64,000 nucleotides of DNA. It comes from Steromphala cineraria. Lineage: Eukaryota > Mollusca > Gastropoda > Trochida > Trochidae. Position 1 is the stretch's first letter; each line of letters begins with the position of its first letter. The notes under the pieces are model-generated. The model saw nothing but the letters and a program-made list of their open reading frames with translations. It was not told the origin of the DNA and did no database searches. A program made the position numbers and the translations under genes. The stretch is from NCBI GenBank assembly GCA_916613615.1, contig OU744731.1:17392328-17456327 (forward strand). The letters run 5' to 3'. Positions 49,701 through 58,700 of the stretch are shown here, piece after piece.

Positions 49701-52700
49701 TTCTTTCAATTGACATTTTGAAAACTATGCATATTTTATATCCCAAAAATATTTTTGACCATAAGAGGTTATAACGGAACATTGTTTTTTTAAACTTTTG
49801 AAGGTAAATATCTTTGAATCCAAACTGTCAGAATCGGGCAATAAGTACCAACAGTAAAAATGACAGTTCAACAATGAAATGTACAATATTTGTAAATTTA
49901 AGCTAGTTTTCTCCTAAATGAAATGATTTTAGAATTGTTCACTGAATTACTATGTACTTAACATATAACTAATACTTGAGCTTTAACAAAATGCAGTCTA
50001 AGTAAACCTAGCCTCAATAATACCTGTTTCACTCCGATACTCAAGAGATGTAGAAGCAGGTCGCGTCAGTAGACTATCAAATTGACCAATCAGGGATTGT
50101 CTTACCTAGAAAGAATAGACTGCATACAGACATAATGTTGGAGGGTCATAAGTTGCGACCTTCTACTACATCTCGCTAAACTCAATATTGGAGTGAAACG
50201 GGTATTATTGGGGCTAGGTTTACTTAGACTGATAAAAAATACTAAAAGGTGGAGCATTTGAGTTACCAACCCAGTGGACACCCATGACAACAGACTGTGA
50301 ACTGATCCAGGTGGCTGCAGGAACAACAGAATTTACAAATGTGGAGCAACAGTTCACTGCTACTCTCGGTCGAGCTTCAAATGTTCAACAGGTAATACTC
50401 ATGAATCATGTGTAAATAAATGTATTTTCAAAAGGACATCTCCTAAAAATTTTATTGTTTTCACAAAAGCAAGAGCTCCTGTGAATCATATTTTTGATAA
50501 CATAAACTGATTAGTGTTTGGGGAAGGGGGCAGAGAGAGGGTTGTCTTATACCTAAGGTGTATATCTATTTATACCCCACTTCCGGTCTCGTTGCTATGG
50601 TTTCCTTTGTTGTCCCCCACCGCCGCGAAGCGCGGAGCGGGGGACATAGTATTCAGCTCCGTACGTCTGTACGTCCGTCCCGCTTCTTGTTAGCGCGATA
50701 TCTAATGAACCGCTCAACCTAGAATCTTCAAACTTGGTACCAGTCTTCATCTGGGGAATACGCAGACCTGAATAGTTTTTGGTGACCTTGACCTCATTTT
50801 CAAGGTAACTGTGAGACCTTGACCTGTTTTGAAAATGTTGTTAGTGCGATATCTAATGAACTGCTCAACCTAGAATCTTCAAACTTGGTACCAGTCTTCA
50901 TCTGGGGAATACGCAGACCTGAACATTTTTCGGTGACCTTGACCTCATTTTCAAGATCACGGCGAGACTTTGACCAGTTTTGAAAATGTTGTTAGCGCCA
51001 TATCTCATGAACCCATTAAATAACCTTGAGTCTTTAAACTTGGTACCAGTTTTCATCTGGATAATAAGCAAACACCAATCGATTTGGGTGACCATGACGT
51101 CATTTTGACCGTTTGTTTAAATGTGCATAAGAATAATAACAATTGACTGCAATATTCTTGATTGCGGCGGGGGACATTGTCACGTTTGTGACAATTACTT
51201 GTTCTTATTGTAGGTGTATTGACAGATACACCTCTCCTTTCTATGTTGTAACTGTAGGTTATCCACTGATACACCTCTACTTTTCTGATATACCAACACT
51301 TTATTGTTAATCTACACTTAGTCAGGAGAAGAGATCTTCGATGTTGGCAAATAAACAGACTTGTAAAAGTTAGAATTTTAAACTTTTGAGAATTATAGTC
51401 AAAGATGGTGGGAATCGAACCAGCTAGGGATCTTTATGTTGTTGGGCAGCAACTCTATCGAATGAGCTAATGAGGATTGATACAAGCAGAGGTATTTTCT
51501 GTTGTTTTATGTATATATATATTTTTATGCCCACGAATCGGAGATTCCGGGGGTATATTGTTTTTCACCTGTCCGTCTGTCCGTCCGTCCGTCTGTCCAC
51601 AAAAACTTTAACCTTGGTCATAACTTTTGATTGGTCAGAGCTAGGTCTTTGATACTTGACATATGGATCCCTTGTGATGAGACCTTTCAGATGACACCAT
51701 GACATTTGACCTTGTGATCTTGACCTTGACACAGCGAGCATTTTCCGAAAACTTTAACCTTGGCTATAGTTTCTATACTGTCAGTGCTAGGTCTTTGATA
51801 CTTGACATATGGATCCCTTGTGATGAGACCTTTCAGATGACACCATGACATTTGACCTTGTGACCTTGACACAGCGAGCAGGATGCATCCGGGGGCATTC
51901 GTGTTTCACAAACACATCTTGTTTTATATAAAAACCTAATAGTATACAAATAACAATATGTAACATTTTGATTAAATAAAGTTAGTTTATGGTTTTAAAC
52001 TGCAGTTAGAAGAGTATTATTAATATTCTATTGATCTATTTAGGTAAAGAGCTGTATACTTAAAGAAAGATCGAATGCTCTTTTTTTGTCAAATATGACT
52101 CTACTGGAGTGGGGTATAAGTCAGATATACTCACAGTTCCCGAGGTGTATCGCTCAATAACCTTCTGTTTGAATCGTGGAGGTTATTGAGCGATACACCT
52201 TGGGAAGTAACCAACCAGAAGTTAGCACTGGGTTCGTTATTCGTTATTCGTCATTCAAATCTCGAATGCGGTGCTGGCACCGGGTTTGTTATTCGAATCT
52301 CCAACGGGGTGCTGGCACCGAGTTCGTTATTCGAATCTCGAACGCAAATCTGGCACTGGGTTCGTTATTCATTATTCATTATTCGCCATTCCAATCTTGA
52401 ACCCGGTGCTGGCACTGGGTTCGTTATTCAAATCCTGAATCCTGGCACTTGGTTCGTTATTCGTTATTCGCCATTCCAATCTCGAACCCTGGAACTCTGG
52501 ACCTTCAAGCTCTCAAGGTTAGCAAGTTGAATTATGAAAAACAAACCAATTTCATACTCTATGTTCAGGATTTGAATAACGAACCCAGTGCCAGCACCGG
52601 GTTCGAGATTGGAATGGCGAAAAACGAATAACGAATAACGAACCCAGTGCCAGCACCTGGTTCGAGATTCTAATCATGAATGACGAATAACGAATAACGA

Positions 52701-55700
52701 ACCATGCCAGCACCTGGTTCGAGATTCGTATCACGAATAACGGGACCACTGTACACTCAAGCAATGCAAATGTAAATGATGTTTTTGTAAGTAATATGTT
52801 GATTGCTTAAAAAGAAGGATTCGACTCTGGACCTTCAAGCTCTCAAGGTTAGCAAGTTGAATTACGAAAAACAAACCAATTTCATACTCTAAGTTCAGGA
52901 TTTGAATAACGAACCCAGTGCCAGCGCCGGGTTCGAGATTGGAATGGTGAAAAACGAATAACGAATAACGAACCCAGTGCCAGCACCTGGTTCGAGATTC
53001 GAATCATGAATGACGAATAACGAATAACGAACCAAGTGCCAGCACCTGGTTCGAGATTCGTTACACGAATAACGGGACCACTGTACACTCAAGCAATGCA
53101 AATGTAAATGATGTTTTTGTAAGTAATATGTTGATTGCTTAAAAAGAAGGATTCGACTCTGGACCTTCAAGCTCTCAAAGTTAGCAAGTTGAATTACGAA
53201 AAACAAACCAATTTCACACTCTAAGTTCAGGATTTGAATATCGAACCCAGTGCCAGCACCGGGTAAAAGCTCGGAATGGCGAAAACGAATAATGAATAAC
53301 GAACCCAGTGCCAGCACCTGGTTCAAGATTCAAATCATGAATGACGAATAACGAATAACGAACCAAGTGCCAGCACCTGGTTCAAGATTCGTATCACGAA
53401 TAACGGGACCACTGCAAATGTACCAGCACCGGGTTCGAGATTGGAATTGCGAATAACGAATAACGAACCAAGTGCCAGGATTCAGGATTTGAATAACGAA
53501 CCCAGTGCCAGCACCAGGTTCGAGATTGGAATGGCGAATAATGAATAATGAATAACGAACCCAGTGCCAGAACTGCGTTGGAGATTCGAATAACGAACTC
53601 AGTGCCAGCACCCCGTTGGAGATTCGAATAACGAACCCGGTGCCATCACCGCATTCGAGATTCGAATGACGAATAACGAATAACGAACCCAGTGCTAACT
53701 TCTGGTTGCTTGGGAAGTATGGGTATATATCTCTAACATATATATAAGGAGATGAATTATTTATGTTAGTAGCCAATCTCATTTTGAAAGATGAATATCA
53801 ATTTTATTTTAGGCACACATGTTTGGTTTCGGTTTTCAAAATCCGTCTGGCAATGTTCAAGTGGTATGATATAAATATTTCTGGTGAAAGTGCTTATGTC
53901 AATCATGGCCCGATGTCTTGCATGTGGCATCCACCTTGCATCCATAAGCTTTTCACATTATTGTCTTCAATTCAAGTAGTGCTGCAACCCTATAGCTATA
54001 GCTGAAATAATGTGGGGATGTACATTGAACCTATGTGAACCTATCAGAATTTGTAAATTTGATGATAATCCCCCTCTTAAAATTTAAGATTTGGGGGGTG
54101 TGTTTTTCCATCTATTTACCAGAAACATAAAAGAGGAATCTAAGTTTTTTCAAATTATATCTGAAACCCTGTTTTTACGGCGAGCGTTTGCATGTGAGTA
54201 AATCATTACACATATCCAAATTTGCTCATATTATTAAAATTTCCCGTATGGACGCCTTTGCACATATGAATATTTTACTACCGTAAGCAAATTTTTCACT
54301 ACCGTAAGCAAATTTGCACCTAGTCAGGGGCAGGTGTAAATGCCATACTACCATAAGTAAATGTCAATTTTTTTACTACCCTAAGTAAATCTCGCTGTGT
54401 GAACGTGCAGCAAAACTACTTTTACACATGCGTGTATATTTACTACCCTGAGTAAATTAGCATATATGCAAAGTTCGCCATATAAACAAGGCTTAAGTAT
54501 GATAAGATTCAGATGTGTAAGTAAATTCAGTGTACTACCCACAATAAGGTGGTGCACTTTTTGGGTTAATAACCAACTGTAAATGGCATGGAATCTCAGT
54601 ATCACCGTGTAAAGTGGAATCTAAGGATGTATATTTTGAAAATGAGCATGGCCATGTGTCTGTAATACCCCTATTTCACCACAAGAAGAATTGTCATATA
54701 TTGCCATGAATAGTTCATGGCATAAATTTATAAACATTCGGAAAAATTCGCGAAAAGTAATTTCACTTTAATTGAGAAACATTTACAAAATTTGTAGATT
54801 CTCATGCTGAAACCCTATATAACAGATGTGAATAATATATGAATTGTTTATGAATTTTGTACAAATTGTACGAAATACTTTGGAAACAGTTGCAAAAACA
54901 CTACGAATTTCATCCTTAATTCGGGACATTTGTGAATGAATGGTAAATGATTTTTAAGTAATTCAGGGCCAGATGGTTATCAACTATGAATTTGTTACTG
55001 GTATGAACTGGTTACAAACTATACAAATTAGTTAAAAATAATTTACAAAGCAACTACAAATTTTTAATTTGGGATTGATTCATTAGGATTTTTGACCAAA
55101 TCAAAATTTGTTCACAATGTTTTAGGAATGTTGCCGAATCAACTACCGTATGACTCATTTAAGAATTTCAATAATTAATTATGAATTGTCTACGCCTGTT
55201 CAGGATTGTGAAAAATTCTCCTTCCTGATGATTCGTGACAATTCCTCTCGTAGTAAAATAAAAGCATTAGAATCAAAATGGGCTTTAGTTTCAACATTAA
55301 ATAATATGGAACTTGATGAACTATTGAGTCCATGTCTTTACTTTTTACCTTATTGTGAGTGTTGCCTTTAATAATCTTGAATATCTATTAACATGCTTTC
55401 TAATTTAGTTTGCAGGTTAGGAGCTTTTTAGTTATTATCATAGTCATCTTTACTTATATTGTAACCTTGGGTAGGAACACTGTTAATAAATTTCCAAAAA
55501 GCCATTTATAACAAGTTGGCAGCTTTTGAAAAAGCTGACCAATTCTTGGAGGTTTTGAATTCCTAGTGTTTTATTAAAATTTGTGGTATAGGGGAACAAC
55601 AAAATGTTATTTATAAAAGATATGTGAACACAAATCCAAAGAGCCTAGTCGAGACAAGGCAAATTTGAGTTAATGTCCACAATTTCAAGGTCAGCAAGTT

Positions 55701-58700
55701 TTACTACTGTAGAGGACTTGATTTTAGTAATGTGTGAAATATATATATTTGGTATAGGTAAAAAAATATAACCAAAAAGATATGGACAAGATATTTTATT
55801 TGTATTTATATATACATGTATATATATTATTTTTCATTAAAAAACTACGGCATACATGACTCATGACACTGTAATTTCTGTAAAAAAAACTCATGAAAAA
55901 ACTTATCTTATTGATGACTGGAGAAAATGTTGTTTTGTATTCCTATGGTAATGCTAGCAAAAGGCAACCAAATTAATGATCTTGTCATGTGAAGTGAATT
56001 AACTTTAAGGGGAAACATGTTCAGGAGTTATTCCTGTAATTGTTCAACGTTCATGGTTTATTCAAAGGCGAGTCCTTGAAGAGTGAACAATTCCTTTATA
56101 AATGGCTTAAAGGGGCAGTAGCACGTTTTTTTAAAATTTTATATTTTAAAATTTTCACCGATATTAGTAAGTTAATGCTAAATGACTTATTTTGACAGTG
56201 TCAAAAATTTCATTAAACATGACCTCCAAGAGTGACATGACCTCCAAGCAAAAAGCATAAGTTCATAACTTTCAGTTAATGGTCAGGTTTAAGATCAGCA
56301 CTTTCGAGAAAGATTAGAAACTTAGATTGCTGGCTTTCTTACAAGTATAGTCAGTGAATGAATATTGTTCAAATTATTAAGGAAACTGTCCCATAAAGAA
56401 GATCATTTCATGTTTTGTTTGTTTGTTCAGTGCTCCAGATAATTTTGGGAGCAATTGGGTATTTACTCCCTGTTTTGTTAACAGTTGATAGTGTTCTTTC
56501 ATAACATTGTAATCCCCTGATTTCAGACAATTGGATAGTCTACTTTCATAACATTGTAATCCCCTGATTTCGAACAATTGGGTATTTAATGTGAAAATTA
56601 TTTGAGCACTCATGATTCAACATAAATGTTATATTTGTGCATATAAAACATTATCTTTAAAATGTCTTGACACTAATGAACAGGTTTCAAGGCCACAATA
56701 TTGTTATTTTGAAGAGTTATGATAACCATTTGTTATATGTTTAGGTTCAACTAGCTAGACTTTACAAATCACTGAGTATAGTATGCTAGCTATTTGATTC
56801 TTTTCAGTTTTACAGAAATTGTTTGCCTATCTGTACTCAAAGTGTTAAAACTAATTGGGTTTTTAAGAATTTTGTTCCATAAAATACACAGATATTCTGC
56901 CTAACTGGAGCCCTGTTTGTTTCTTTTTTGGCTTTTATGCTTTTGTTCTTATTCTGAAATGATAGTCTTTGCTTTTTTGCAACTGTTAATGGTCAGTGTT
57001 GTATTGTAAGCACATCTGGTCTGAAAGCTCTGATCGGCTGATACCAGTGTTTAATTGTTATATATATGAACAGGTTGATAGTTTTATTGTCTGTTCTGAT
57101 TTATTGATAGATAATACTGTTCATGTCAAATGATGGTAAGACAATATTATATTTCTGTCTTTGGTTTTTGCCTGCACCAATCTGCAAGATTTCATTAACA
57201 AGTAAATCCGTAACATTTTGGTCATGTATAGAATTATATATATAGTAACTTTTCATGAACTCTTATGGTACAGTTTATCATTCAACTGAATCAATCAGAA
57301 TAATTGATAATGAAACACAATTGTTTCCCCAACATTAGATGAGGATTAAGTATTTCTCATTTGGTGACCCTTTTACCCCTATTCAGGGCTTTTTGCTCTT
57401 TTGACTTTTGCTCCAGATTCAAAGAGTACAGAATAAGTACCTGTGGCAGCAGTATGTGGCTAAGAAACAGCAGTTGGACAGCCAGAACCAGGGACATCAG
57501 AATGAGCAGACACTCTGGCATGGAACCAGTCTTGATGCTGTTCCCAGCATCTACAAACACGGATTCAACCGCAGCTATTGTGGCAAGAATGGTAAATAAG
57601 AAAGGAATTTAATATTCAGTTTTAAAGTTTCTTGAACAAATTTGTTAGCTGGTCCTTCTTTTGTCAATCTTTAGTAAAATAAATTAACCTAAGGTTTTTG
57701 TTAAATTGAAACATTGCTTGCTTTTCACTAAGTTCAATTATCAATTATAAATCGGAAAGGTATTGTAAACGAACATGTATCCTATAAAACTTAGTTTAGT
57801 ATACTACTAAAAGAAAGTAAATTGTCAAACCTATTTTCAGCCAGATAGGTTAAGATGCACAGAAAATATTTGAATTAAATTTTAAAGCAGAATTCTTATT
57901 GAAATTGATTCAGTATATCATGACAACAATAACTGAATACTAAGCATATGCCATACTATTGAAACAACGATAACAACAGAACTCCCTAAAAATCCCTGAT
58001 TTCTTGCTCAAAACATCAATAAAATTGTTTGCATCTTCTTTACACAATATCGTCTGACCTTTTAACCTTCCCTATGCACTATTCAATGCACAATTTGAGC
58101 ACAAATATCTCACCATGGTGCTGCTACATTCAATTGAAATTTTGACATTGCCAGACTTAAACAAAAAAAGATCTTGTAGACAAAAACCATTGCCTGTCTT
58201 AAGGATGGCTCAACAGAAAAATTGTGGAACCACCTTGCAACCATGCAATGATTCTTCCTCTATGAATTATGTCATGAAGAAATATAGGTTTGACCTGCTT
58301 GAGAAGTATAGTATAAGAATTATCAATATATTCAATACAGATATTCAAAAGAACACCTTTAGCATCCTGCTGCATCACAGTATATGTTTCCGCGTAATGC
58401 TACAACCTATCCTCTGATATCCTCCTGTAGTATTCTGCCATATCACTGACGGGTGGTTACTCAGTGCTATTTATAGCCTGTCTGTTTTCAGTCAAACTAT
58501 TTCGAACTCCATACACTGTTGTCACTTGGAAATCTAAGAGCGCGCTATTGGGAGCTTAGCTGAGTGGAGCCGGCAATGAGAATCAGATTGATCATCTAAT
58601 AGCACTCCCATTGGTTATTTGAATCACGAGGTGAGCACGGAACGAAGCCAGGAAACCAGTTTGCCCCTATCGCTGAAAGGGCATCATTTGATTGGCTTGC

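Noticed and set aside
2938..51478. Several A-box/B-box pairs as functional tRNA genes
   Set aside because: None has a pairing acceptor stem or full cloverleaf; SINE heads or pseudogenes fit better.
52176..53782. Repetitive peptides of up to 150 codons (WHWVRYS-type) on both strands
   Set aside because: Direct translation of the GTGCCAGCACC/GAATAACG repeat array; frame changes with each unit.
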